From: DASXTK01 sp036505485 | Lineage (GTDB): Bacteria; Actinomycetota; Acidimicrobiia; Acidimicrobiales; VFJN01 | Direction of reading: 5' to 3' | Assembly: GCA_036505485.1 (NCBI GenBank) | Contig: DASXTK010000379.1 | Span: 1-24,327, forward strand | DNA: 24,327 nt | Shown: piece after piece, positions 7,843-15,307 of the stretch | Layout of the letters: the number at the start of each line of letters is the position of its first letter | Position numbering within the stretch: the first letter of the stretch is position 1 | Translations under genes and position numbers: made by a program | The notes under the pieces: generated by a model | Database searches by the model: none | What the model was told of the DNA's origin: nothing | The model's input: the letters and a program-made list of their open reading frames with translations, nothing else

Positions 7843-7888
7843 GAAACACCATAGCCTTGGCCCGATAGGCCAGTGAACGGGGAACGAC

Positions 7889-9082
7889 GTGCCATCACGA
7901 GCGCTGGACTACGAGGTCTTCGACGCTGACAACCACCTCTACGAGACCCAGGACGCCCTGACCAAGTTCCTCCCCGACCGCCACCGCGGCGCCATCGAGT
8001 ACGTCGAGGTGCGGGGCCGGACCAAGATCGCGGTGCGGGGCCAGATCAGCGAGTACATCCCCAACCCGACCTTCGACGTGATCGCCCGCCCCGGCGCCCA
8101 GGAGGAGTACTTCCGGCACGGGAACCCCGAGGGCAAGTCCTACCGGGAGCTGATAGGCGACCCCATTCGCTGCATCCCCGCCTTCCGGGAGCCGGCGCCG
8201 AGGATCGAGCTCATGGACGAGCTGGGCGTCGACCGGGCGCTGGTGTACCCGACGCTGGCCAGCCTGTTGGAAGAGCGCATGCGCGACGACGTGGAGCTGA
8301 CCCACGTGGCCATCCACGCCCTCAACCAGTGGATCCACGAGACCTGGACCTTCAACTACGACGACCGCATCTTCGTGACCCCGATCATCACCCTGCCCAT
8401 CGTCGAGCGGGCCATCGAGGAGCTGGAGTGGGTGCTGGAACGGGGAGCGCGCGCGGTGCTGATCCGCCCCGCCCCGGTGCCTGGTTTGGACGGCCGCTCG
8501 CGCTCGCCGGGCCTGCCCGAGTTCGATCAGTTCTGGCAGCGGGTGGTCGACGCCGGGGTCCTGGTGGTGATGCACGCCTCCGACAGCGGCTACTCCCGCT
8601 ACGTCAACGACTGGGAGGGCACCCGCGAGTTCCTGCCGTTCAAGCTGAGCGCGTTCCGCTCGGTGTGCCAGTCGCACCGGCCCATCGAGGACACCATGGC
8701 CGCCATGATCTGCCACGGTGCGTTCTCGCGGTTCCCGGAGCTGCGGGTGGCAGTGGTGGAGAACGGCAGCGGTTTCGTCCGGCCGCTGTTCCACGGCCTG
8801 ACCGAGGCGTTCCGGATGATGCCCCAGGAGTTCGCCGAGGACCCGATCGAAGTGTTCAAGCGCAACGTCTACGTGCATCCGTTCCACGAGGACGACATCC
8901 GGGGCCTCGTCGACCTGCTCGGCGCCGACCACATCCTGTTCGGCTCGGACTTCCCCCACCCCGAGGGGCTGGCCGATCCGCTGTCCTACGTCGACGACCT
9001 CGAGGGGATGCCCCAGGACGTCGTGGTCAAGATCATGGGCGCCAACCTGGCCGGACTCATGAAGGTCGGTGCCTCGGCATGA
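7889..9082 (+). CDS. Amidohydrolase-2 family metal-dependent hydrolase
   Basis: This 397-residue TIM-barrel protein is of the amidohydrolase_2 type (aminocarboxymuconate-semialdehyde decarboxylase-like). The N-terminal metal motif is DADNHLYE (Asp12 to Glu19), where many relatives have a plain HXH. Later come VVMHASDSGYS, a Glu-containing VVENGSGFV strand, and the C-terminal metal Asp in LFGSDFPHPEG. Members hydrolyse or decarboxylate carboxylated ring compounds or lactones. Actinobacterial paralogues in lipid-degradation clusters are common but mostly uncharacterised. GTG 7889 has GGGGA six bases upstream. The gene shares a bidirectional operator region with the CoA-transferase. A paralogue lies at 16314-17603. 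The reaction (hydrolysis or decarboxylation) cannot be decided here. Confidence 0.88.
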   Translation: MPSRALDYEVFDADNHLYETQDALTKFLPDRHRGAIEYVEVRGRTKIAVRGQISEYIPNPTFDVIARPGAQEEYFRHGNPEGKSYRELIGDPIRCIPAFREPAPRIELMDELGVDRALVYPTLASLLEERMRDDVELTHVAIHALNQWIHETWTFNYDDRIFVTPIITLPIVERAIEELEWVLERGARAVLIRPAPVPGLDGRSRSPGLPEFDQFWQRVVDAGVLVVMHASDSGYSRYVNDWEGTREFLPFKLSAFRSVCQSHRPIEDTMAAMICHGAFSRFPELRVAVVENGSGFVRPLFHGLTEAFRMMPQEFAEDPIEVFKRNVYVHPFHEDDIRGLVDLLGADHILFGSDFPHPEGLADPLSYVDDLEGMPQDVVVKIMGANLAGLMKVGASA

Positions 9083-9114
9083 CCAAACCCCGGGCCAAGG
9101 GCCGCTAAGTTTGT

Positions 9115-9128
9115 AGACACCCACGTCA
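9115..9128 (-). promoter_or_regulatory. Weaker operator-like site before the double-TetR gene
   Basis: On the minus strand this reads TGACGTGGGTGTCT, one base off the TGACGYNNSTGTCA consensus (last position T instead of A). It ends 17 bases before the regulator's ATG, where an autoregulatory site would be expected. It is the poorest match of the set. Confidence 0.4.
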
Positions 9129-9145
9129 CTTTTCGAAGGTGTGTC

Positions 9146-10525
9146 ATGGCCCAGGCATCCGCCAAGCGAGCCCCTCAGACCCTGTCGGACGACGACGCCA
9201 ACGGTGAGCTCGTCGACGAGGATGCCGCGGGAGCGGTGCTGCGGCGGGCTCCGTTCTCGGACAACCCGCGGGTCGGGGTCCGGGGCCTCCGGTCGCAGCA
9301 GCGGATCCTCGACGCGGCGCTGCAGGTGTTCGGCGAAGTCGGCTACCACCAGTGCGGGGTGATCCGCATCACCGAGGTGGCGGGCTGCTCGCGGGCCTCC
9401 TTCTACCAGTACTTCTCCAGCAAGGAAGACGTGTTCCGCGAGCTGGCCGGCGACGTGGCCCGTCAGCTCATGACCTCCACCGATGCCCTCGACCCGATCG
9501 GGCCCGATGCCGCCGGTTGGAAGTCCCTGCGAGCCTGGGTCGACCGTCACGCCGCCATCTACTCCGCCAACGAGCCGGTGTTCCAGGCGTTCCAAGCCGC
9601 GGCGGCCAGCGACGAGGCCATCGCCAGCGGATCGGCCCGCATCGCCGCCCGCCAGGTCCGGGCCATCCGGGCCAAGCTGTCCGGCACCGCCCTGCCACCC
9701 CGCCACCTCGACGCGGTGCTGGACCTGGCGCTCAGCGGTGTCACCCGCAGCCACCGCTTCTGTGACGTCCTCGGAGCCGCGGTGCCCGGGGCGACGCTGC
9801 CGACCGGCCGGGTCTACGACGCCCTGACCGACGTGATCCACCGCACCCTGTTCGGCCTGGTCGACGGGGTCAACGTCCGCAAGGCGCCGGCCCGACGCCT
9901 CGGCCATGTCCGTTCCCGCACCGCGCTGTTGGAGAGCCTGCAGAGCGGCGGAGCCCCGTCGGATCTGTCCCCCACCGGCCAGCGCACCCTGGAGACCCTG
10001 CTGGTGGCGGCGCACGAGGTGCTGGTGACCCGGGGTTACTTCGGCACCCGGGTCGACGACATCACCGCCGCGGCCGGGGTGTCCCATGGTGCCTTCTACC
10101 GCTACTTCGAGAACAAGGACCATGTCATCCGGGTGCTGGCCCTGCGGGCGATGCAGCGGGTGGCCACGGCGTTCGACGAGATCCCCGACCTCGCCGGCCA
10201 GTCCGCCCCCCAGCGCTCCACCTCACTGCGGCGCTGGCTGCGGCGCTACGCCAGCACCGCGGCCTCGGAGGCGGCGATGATCCGGGTTTGGGTCGACGCC
10301 ACCATCGACGACCCGCTGCAGGGGCTGGAGTCGGCCGCCGCCGTCGATTGGGGACGGAGCCGGTTGGTGCGGGTCCTGCAACCTCGGGGCTTCGGTGACG
10401 TCGACACCGAGGCCCTGCTGCTGGTGGTGCTGCTCGACGCCCTGGGCGCCCACCGCCGCTCGCCCGAGGTCATCGAGGCCGCGGCCCTGGTCATCGAACG
10501 CGGCCTCCTCGGCTTCCCCGACTGA
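9146..10525 (+). CDS. Tandem (two-domain) TetR-family transcriptional regulator
   Basis: This 459-residue protein carries two complete TetR N-terminal helix-turn-helix domains in one chain. The first is at about residues 49-96 (RILDAALQVFGEVGY, then CSRASFYQYFSSKEDV). The second is at about 278-325 (TLETLLVAAHEVLVTRGY, then VSHGAFYRYFENKDHV). Each is followed by its own all-helical ligand domain. Single TetR proteins are about 200 residues and work as dimers, so this chain can act as a covalent pseudo-dimer. Mycobacterial Mce3R has the same architecture and controls lipid-related genes. The two recognition helices differ in sequence, so an asymmetric operator would be expected. ATG 9146 has GAAGG seven bases upstream. 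An operator-like site lies at 9115-9128. It is the best candidate in the window to read the TGACGYNNSTGTCA sites; this is inference. Confidence 0.92.
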   Translation: MAQASAKRAPQTLSDDDANGELVDEDAAGAVLRRAPFSDNPRVGVRGLRSQQRILDAALQVFGEVGYHQCGVIRITEVAGCSRASFYQYFSSKEDVFRELAGDVARQLMTSTDALDPIGPDAAGWKSLRAWVDRHAAIYSANEPVFQAFQAAAASDEAIASGSARIAARQVRAIRAKLSGTALPPRHLDAVLDLALSGVTRSHRFCDVLGAAVPGATLPTGRVYDALTDVIHRTLFGLVDGVNVRKAPARRLGHVRSRTALLESLQSGGAPSDLSPTGQRTLETLLVAAHEVLVTRGYFGTRVDDITAAAGVSHGAFYRYFENKDHVIRVLALRAMQRVATAFDEIPDLAGQSAPQRSTSLRRWLRRYASTAASEAAMIRVWVDATIDDPLQGLESAAAVDWGRSRLVRVLQPRGFGDVDTEALLLVVLLDALGAHRRSPEVIEAAALVIERGLLGFPD

Positions 10526-10577
10526 CTCGGAGCCGGCCACCGATCACATGATGGTCTGGCGGTCCCTCGGGATCGTT

Positions 10578-10632
10578 GGCGTAATTGAGACAGTTTCCCC
10601 GCATATAGCGGACTTTCTGTCTCAATTTCGCC
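10578..10632 (+). terminator. Long interrupted hairpin after the double-TetR gene (AATTGAG type)
   Basis: Outer arms 10578-10593 and 10617-10632 pair over 16 positions with one T-T mismatch. Each arm carries AATTGAGACAG or its complement. An internal loop follows, then an inner CCGC/GCGG stem around ATATA. It lies 52 bases after the regulator's stop and before the M48 gene, as a terminator would. The base of the stem, rather than the tip, is what it shares with the hairpin at 13609-13661. Confidence 0.6.
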
Positions 10633-10745
10633 GGTGACCAGATGTGGGGAACCGACCCCCGACCCTGCCAGCGCGCTGTGCGCTAATTGTCGGAGGTCGG
10701 TGGCACACTGGGCCTCACAGTCGAGTTGAGGCGAAAGGGCCGGCG

Positions 10746-12401
10746 ATGAGGTCACTAGCGGGACGGATGTTGATGGCGAGCGGGTTGCTGGTCGGCCTGC
10801 TCCTGGGTGTTGGTTGGGCCCTCGTGGCGCTGCTCGGGGCACCGCTGTGGTTCCCCATGGCGTTCGCCATCGGGTTCGTGCTGCTGCAGTACGCGGTCAG
10901 TCCGTGGTTCATCCGCTGGCTGATCACGGCCCAAGAGCTGCAGCGGAGCGGCGACGGCTATCTCGGGGGCCACCCGTTGGGTGATCTCGTGGCGCGGCGC
11001 AGCCGCGACGCCGGGGTTCCGCTGCCGCGGCTGGGGATCATCGACGACGGGACCCCCAACGCCTTCGCCTTCGGCCGGACTCCGTCCAGTGCCCACGTGT
11101 GGGTGTCCCGGGGGCTGCTCGAGCGGCTCGACGAGGATGAGCTGGACGCGGTCATCAGCCACGAGCTGGGCCACGTGAAGCACTGGGACATGGTGATCAT
11201 GACCGTCGCCGCCGTCGTGCCGATGGCGCTGTACATGCTCTTCGTCATGGCCCGGAGGTTCGACCGGCCCGAAGCGCGGGCCGTGGCCTTGGGGAGCTAC
11301 GTCGCCTACCTGGTGGGTCAGCTCGCGGTCCTGGCCGTCAGCCGGGCCCGGGAGCTGGCGGCCGATGACTGGTCCCGGCGCTGCACCGGACACGGTGATG
11401 CGCTGGCCTCCGCCCTGGTCAAGATCGCCTACGGCATCGGCCAGGTCGATGCCGACCGCGCCGGCCAGAACGAGGGCGAGGGCGAGAAGAAGAAGGGCTT
11501 CATGAGTCGTCTGCGGGGCCAGGGCGACGAGGGACGTATGGGCGCGGCGCAGGTCCTTGGGATCATGTCCTCCCGTGACGGACGGCAGCTGCATGCGCTG
11601 CTGGCCGACAACGCCGAGGACAGTGCCGCCGCGGTGGCCGGGCTGCGGTGGGATCGCACCAACCCCTGGGCCCGGGTACGCGAGATGCTGTCCACCCATC
11701 CGTTGGTGGCCACCCGGCTGGAGATGCTGGGCCGGCCCGGTCCGGGCGCGTCGACCCGGTGGGCCGGGGTAGCCGAGGCGGCCGTCGGAACCCCCGACGA
11801 GGTGCGCCGAGCCCGGAGCCGTTTCGGCGTCGAGCTGGTGGTGGCGCTGGCACCGTGGGCCGTGATGATCCCGGCGTTCGCGGCCTGGTACTTGATCGAG
11901 GAGGCGAGCTTGGTCCCGTGGGCGCTGCTGGTTGGCGGGATCCTGCTCTTCGCCAAGCAGCGGATGCGCTACCCGTTCGGGTACCGGCCGGTCGAGCGGA
12001 TCACCTCCCTGCTGGAGCGGCTCGACGCCGGTCCGGTGGCCGGGCTGCCGGTGCAGGTCCGCGGTCGCATCATGGGTCGGGGGATGCCGGGCTATGTGCT
12101 GTCGCCCGACATGGTGGTGTCCGACGACAGCGGGTTCGTCCCGCTCATCTACACCAACCCGATTCCGTTCGCCGCGGAGTTCTTCGGGCTGTTCCGGTTC
12201 AACAACTTCCTGGGACGAGAAGTGGTCACCCGCGGTTGGTACTTCCGCGACGCGGGTGGTCCTCGCATCGAGTTGCGTGACGTGTCCTTGGAAGAGTCCG
12301 CCGGTCGGGTCCGAGGCTGGGACTGGGTCGTCCGCCACGGCTTCGCCCTGACGGTGTTCGCCATAGGAGTCCTCGCCGTCCTGGCCACCACGACCGCTTG
12401 A
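10746..12401 (+). CDS. Membrane-bound M48-family zinc metalloprotease (HtpX-like) with long C-terminal extension
   Basis: This 551-residue protein starts with two hydrophobic segments (about 8-31 and 34-60). The M48 peptidase domain follows, with the zinc site VISHELGHVKH (His139, Glu140, His143) and the third ligand probably Glu203 in SRARELAADDW. Further membrane segments flank the active site at about 147-169 and 182-200. After a charged loop rich in Glu, Gly and Lys (EGEGEKKK region) come two more membrane segments (about 365-410). A soluble region of roughly 110 residues follows, then a last hydrophobic helix at the C-terminus. HtpX of E. coli has about 290 residues, so the second half is an extension whose role is unknown. 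The family degrades misfolded membrane proteins. ATG 10746 has GAAAGGG upstream. It does not seem part of the CoA pathway. Confidence 0.88.
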   Translation: MRSLAGRMLMASGLLVGLLLGVGWALVALLGAPLWFPMAFAIGFVLLQYAVSPWFIRWLITAQELQRSGDGYLGGHPLGDLVARRSRDAGVPLPRLGIIDDGTPNAFAFGRTPSSAHVWVSRGLLERLDEDELDAVISHELGHVKHWDMVIMTVAAVVPMALYMLFVMARRFDRPEARAVALGSYVAYLVGQLAVLAVSRARELAADDWSRRCTGHGDALASALVKIAYGIGQVDADRAGQNEGEGEKKKGFMSRLRGQGDEGRMGAAQVLGIMSSRDGRQLHALLADNAEDSAAAVAGLRWDRTNPWARVREMLSTHPLVATRLEMLGRPGPGASTRWAGVAEAAVGTPDEVRRARSRFGVELVVALAPWAVMIPAFAAWYLIEEASLVPWALLVGGILLFAKQRMRYPFGYRPVERITSLLERLDAGPVAGLPVQVRGRIMGRGMPGYVLSPDMVVSDDSGFVPLIYTNPIPFAAEFFGLFRFNNFLGREVVTRGWYFRDAGGPRIELRDVSLEESAGRVRGWDWVVRHGFALTVFAIGVLAVLATTTA

Positions 12402-12422
12402 GCCGCGGTCGCGCCGATGGCG

Positions 12423-12436
12423 TGACGCCAGTGTCA
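12423..12436 (+). promoter_or_regulatory. Candidate operator before acyl-CoA dehydrogenase
   Basis: TGACGCCAGTGTCA followed by GATAAGT. It is a perfect consensus match, 18 bases before ATG 12455. GTCAGAT occurs at the same relative place as in the site at 773-786, and the AT-rich GATAAGT may be part of the -10 region. Confidence 0.65.
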
Positions 12437-12454
12437 GATAAGTACGGTTGCAGG

Positions 12455-13618
12455 ATGGCCACCGATCCTGAGCTGGCGGACGAGCTGGTAGGCACGGTGC
12501 GCGAGTGGGTGCGCAAGGACGTCATCCCCACCGCATCACGCTTCGAGCACGCCGACGAGTATCCCGCCGCCTTCGTGAAGCAGATGCAGGCGTTCGGCCT
12601 GTTCGGCGCCCGCATCCCCGAGGAGCACGGGGGGCTCGGTCTCGACACCTTGACCTACGCGCGGCTCATGGAGGAGCTGGCCTACGGCTGGATGTCGCTG
12701 GCCGGTGTGTTGAACACCCACACCATCGCCGCCAACCTCATCTACCGCTACGGCACCCCCGAGCAGCAGGCCCGCTGGCTGCCGTCGATGGCCACCGGGG
12801 AACGCCGGGCGGCGTTCTCCTTGTCCGAGCCCGACGCCGGATCCGACACCCAGGCCATCAGCTGCAAGGCCGTCCCCGACGGCGACGAGTACCTCCTCAA
12901 CGGGACCAAGATGTGGGTCACGAACGGCGAGCGGGCCGCCATCGTGGCCCTGGCGGCCAAGACCCCCGAGGGCATCACCTGCTTCATCGTGGAGAAGGAG
13001 CCCGGCCCGGCGCACGGCGGCATCACCGTGAGCCGCACCATTGGCAAGCTGGGCTACAAGGGCATCGAGACGGTGGAGATGTCCTATGCCGACCACCGGG
13101 TTCCGGCGTCGACCGTGCTGGGCGGGCCGGAAGGGCTGGGGCGCGGACTCCACTACATCCTGGGTTCGCTGGAGCTGGGCCGGATCAACATCGCGGCGCG
13201 GGCGCTGGGCGTAGCCCGGGCCGCCTACGACGCAGCGATGCGCTACGCCCACGAGCGTGAGACCTTCGGGGTCCCCATCGCCCACCACCAGGCCATCCAG
13301 TTCAAGCTCGCCGACATGGCCACAAAGGTCGAAGCCTCCCGGCTGCTGGTGAAGAGTGCGGCCGAGCGGTTCGAGGCCGGGGAGCGGGCCGACGTCGAGG
13401 CCGGCATGGCCAAGCTGTTCTGCTCGGAGACCGCGCTGGAGGTGGCCACCGAGGCCATGCGCATCCACGGCGGCTACGGCTACACCACAGATTTCCCGGT
13501 CGAGCGCTACTACCGGGACGCGCCGCTGATGATCATCGGCGAGGGCACCAACGAGATCCAGCGCATCGTCATCGCCCGCGGCATCATGGCCCGCTGGGCC
13601 GAAACCAACCGAAATTGA
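12455..13618 (+). CDS. Acyl-CoA dehydrogenase
   Basis: At 387 residues this is the usual size for a homotetrameric, FAD-dependent acyl-CoA dehydrogenase. Signatures in order are the N-terminal helical domain (FGLFGARIPEEHGGLGLDTLTYARLMEELA), the flavin/substrate loop FSLSEPDAGSDT, LNGTKMWVTNG, the arginine helix HERETFGVPIAHHQAIQFKLADM, the signature IHGGYGYTTDFPVERYYRDA, and the catalytic Glu363 in GEGTNEIQR. It therefore keeps the ordinary catalytic base, unlike the two fused-type dehydrogenases in this window. ATG 12455 is chosen because the conserved N-terminus starts there; an earlier GTG-type start would lie within or before the operator. The TGA stop (13616-13618) lies inside the left arm of a 25-bp hairpin. 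Confidence 0.95.
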   Translation: MATDPELADELVGTVREWVRKDVIPTASRFEHADEYPAAFVKQMQAFGLFGARIPEEHGGLGLDTLTYARLMEELAYGWMSLAGVLNTHTIAANLIYRYGTPEQQARWLPSMATGERRAAFSLSEPDAGSDTQAISCKAVPDGDEYLLNGTKMWVTNGERAAIVALAAKTPEGITCFIVEKEPGPAHGGITVSRTIGKLGYKGIETVEMSYADHRVPASTVLGGPEGLGRGLHYILGSLELGRINIAARALGVARAAYDAAMRYAHERETFGVPIAHHQAIQFKLADMATKVEASRLLVKSAAERFEAGERADVEAGMAKLFCSETALEVATEAMRIHGGYGYTTDFPVERYYRDAPLMIIGEGTNEIQRIVIARGIMARWAETNRN

Positions 13619-13661
13619 GGCGTTTGGCGCGCTTATAGCGCGCCAAACGCCTCAATTTCGG
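13609..13661 (+). terminator. Perfect 25-bp-arm hairpin overlapping the dehydrogenase stop codon
   Basis: The left arm 13609-13633 begins CCGAAATTGAGGCGTTTG and ends GGCGCGCT. The loop is TAT (13634-13636). The right arm 13637-13661 is its exact reverse complement. The last codons and TGA of the dehydrogenase lie in the left arm. Such a stem would end transcription or protect the 3' end and insulate the TetR gene downstream. The first 18 bases recur exactly at 24236-24253. Confidence 0.75.
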
Positions 13662-13699
13662 AAGTCGCACGATATGTAACTCACGTTTCCGGTGCGGAG

Positions 13700-13705
13700 T
13701 AGCGT
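13700..13705 (+). promoter_or_regulatory. Possible -10 element (TAGCGT) of the single TetR gene
   Basis: TAGCGT fits TANNNT and ends nine bases before ATG 13715. No Shine-Dalgarno is seen, so a very short or absent leader is likely. Upstream, GTAACTCACGTTTC (about 13676-13689) is a weak dyad that could bind the regulator itself. Confidence 0.35.
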
Positions 13706-13714
13706 CATTCCTGC

Positions 13715-14359
13715 ATGAGCAGCGAGGCCACGTGGCAGGAACGGGCGGTCGACCGGTCGCTGCGCGAGGCCCGGGCCAAGGCGCTCAAGACCAGCGGACG
13801 CTTCCTCGACGCCGCCAGCCGGCTCCTGGCCGAGACCGGCCGGATCGATTTCACCCTGCAGGAGGTCGTCGACCGCTCGGGCCAGTCGATCCGGGCCTTC
13901 TACCAGCACTTCGCCGGCAAGGACGAGCTGCTGCTGGCCCTGTTCGAGGACGTCATGGTCAGCTTCGCCGCCGACCTCCGGGCCGAGGTGGACAAGCACG
14001 AGAAGCCGATCAACCGGCTGGAGGCCTACGTCCGGCGGTTCCACCTGCTGGTCGAAGCGGCCGAGGGTGCCGGCGCCCGGGCCCTCGGCGCCTACCACCT
14101 GCAGCTGGCCCAGGACCGACCGAACGACTTCGCCACTGCGGTCTCCCCGCAGATCACGCTGCTCAGCGAGGTCATCGAGGAAGGGGTGGCGGCTGGACAG
14201 ATCCGCTCGGACATCGAGCCGGCAGCGCTGGTCCTCCTGCTCACCCAGGCGTTGATCTTCGCGGGACAGCTCAGCGCCCTCGGCATCCATCTCACCGGCG
14301 CCAAGGTCAGCGCCGACGACCGGTGGGAATGGGTCCTGGGCAGCGTCACCCCTCGCTGA
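13715..14359 (+). CDS. TetR-family transcriptional regulator
   Basis: This 214-residue protein has an N-terminal helix-turn-helix at about residues 27-72 (GRFLDAASRLLAETG, then SGQSIRAFYQHFAGKDELLLALFED). A helical ligand-binding domain follows. The size is normal for a homodimeric TetR repressor. It follows the hairpin at 13609-13661 and precedes a small YCII-domain gene 70 bases downstream. It does not share the TGACGYNNSTGTCA motif upstream, which argues that it is not the autoregulated reader of that motif. The ligand is unknown, but an acyl-CoA is plausible from the setting. Confidence 0.9.
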   Translation: MSSEATWQERAVDRSLREARAKALKTSGRFLDAASRLLAETGRIDFTLQEVVDRSGQSIRAFYQHFAGKDELLLALFEDVMVSFAADLRAEVDKHEKPINRLEAYVRRFHLLVEAAEGAGARALGAYHLQLAQDRPNDFATAVSPQITLLSEVIEEGVAAGQIRSDIEPAALVLLLTQALIFAGQLSALGIHLTGAKVSADDRWEWVLGSVTPR

Positions 14360-14429
14360 GCGGATCCGCCCAGGATCTCCTCGGACGAAACCGAGCAATG
14401 GCCGGACCGGCAGGAGTAGACCGGCGGAT

Positions 14430-14765
14430 ATGACGAAGTTCATGGTCCTGTACAAGGCCCCGACATCAGCCGCCGAGATGATGGCGAGCTCCAGTCCCGA
14501 GGAAGCTCAGGCCGGCATGGCCGCCTGGATGGCCTGGTCCGAGAAGGTCGGCGAGGCCCTCATCGACTTCGGCTCGCCGCTCGCCGACGTCGCCTCTCTC
14601 CGCGGCGGCACGGCCGGAGAGGGCGAGAGCCAGGCCACGGGGTTCTCCGTCCTCGACGCTGACTCCCGCGACACGGTCGTCGGGCTTCTCGAGGACCACC
14701 CGCACCTGCAGATGCCCGGCGCCAGCATCGACGTGCTCGAGTTCCTCCCCGTCCCGGGGATGTAG
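14430..14765 (+). CDS. YCII-related (DGPF-like) domain protein
   Basis: This 111-residue protein starts with MTKFMVLYKAP, the first strand of the ferredoxin-like YCII fold, and continues with a helix (QAGMAAWMAWSEKVGEALIDFG), then ATGFSVLDADSRDTVVGLLEDHPHL and a C-terminal VLEFLPVPGM strand. YCII proteins are small dimers; some act in chlorinated-compound catabolism or sit beside sigma factors, but most have no known reaction. No adjacent sigma factor is present. ATG 14430 has no clear Shine-Dalgarno. The gene converges on the next one with only six bases between the stops. Confidence 0.8.
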   Translation: MTKFMVLYKAPTSAAEMMASSSPEEAQAGMAAWMAWSEKVGEALIDFGSPLADVASLRGGTAGEGESQATGFSVLDADSRDTVVGLLEDHPHLQMPGASIDVLEFLPVPGM

Positions 14766-14771
14766 CGCGCT

Positions 14772-15170
14772 CTAGATCTCAGGGATGACCAGGCGGGTGT
14801 CGCGCGGGGCGCCGCCCAGTACCGCGACGGCCAGCAGCTCGAAGGCGATGGTGGCCGCTTCCGTCCCCGGCGGGAACCGCTGGGTGGCTCCCTCACCGTC
14901 GTCGTCGAGCAGCCAACCTCGTTCCTCCAGCGCCGCAGCCACATTGTGCAAACGGGAGGCGGTCAACGTCCCGTAGCGGACGCTCAGCACGACATGCCCG
15001 CTGGGTCGCCCGATCACGACCACGTCGTGCCAGCCGTCCGGTCCCGGGACCCGGACCGAAGCGTCGGCACCGGCCTCGATGCTCCCCTCCCGCAACGCCC
15101 CGATCAGCTCCGCGGCCACGCCCACGGCATCGAAGTCGGAGAGGTCGAGAGGAACAGGGTCGATCGGCAT
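14772..15170 (-). CDS. Small protein of unknown function, possibly TY-Chap/YbjN-like
   Basis: This 132-residue acidic protein is not confidently recognised. It has a predicted alpha/beta pattern: an N-terminal DFDAVGVAAELIGALREG helix, strands VVVIGRPSGHVVLSVRYG, then LHNVAAALEERGWLLDDD, a FPPGTEA turn, and a final helix AFELLAVAVLGGA. The order 'helix, GW, strand, FP, helix' resembles actinobacterial YbjN/type III-chaperone-like (TY-Chap) domains; this is a weak likeness by eye. ATG 15170 is taken as the start, with GGTGG four bases upstream. GTG 15191 would add seven residues. A TGAC-N6-GTCA dyad lies at 15197-15210, but its inner bases do not fit the regulon consensus. Confidence 0.6.
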   Translation of the reverse strand: MPIDPVPLDLSDFDAVGVAAELIGALREGSIEAGADASVRVPGPDGWHDVVVIGRPSGHVVLSVRYGTLTASRLHNVAAALEERGWLLDDDGEGATQRFPPGTEAATIAFELLAVAVLGGAPRDTRLVIPEI

Positions 15171-15307
15171 CAGACCACCAGCCTGCCGCACCGAGCTGAC
15201 TCAGAGGTCACTCTCGGGGCAGGAGTTGAGAGAAGTCGACCTGGCCGGTTTGGAGGGCACCGATCGGGTTCCCCCGTAGCCCAGTACGTCCTCCATTTAG
15301 ATTCCCC

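Noticed and set aside
7895..10123. 742-codon minus-strand open frame across the amidohydrolase and TetR genes
   Set aside because: It is an antisense shadow of two well-supported genes, has low-complexity composition, and opens only because of the high G+C.
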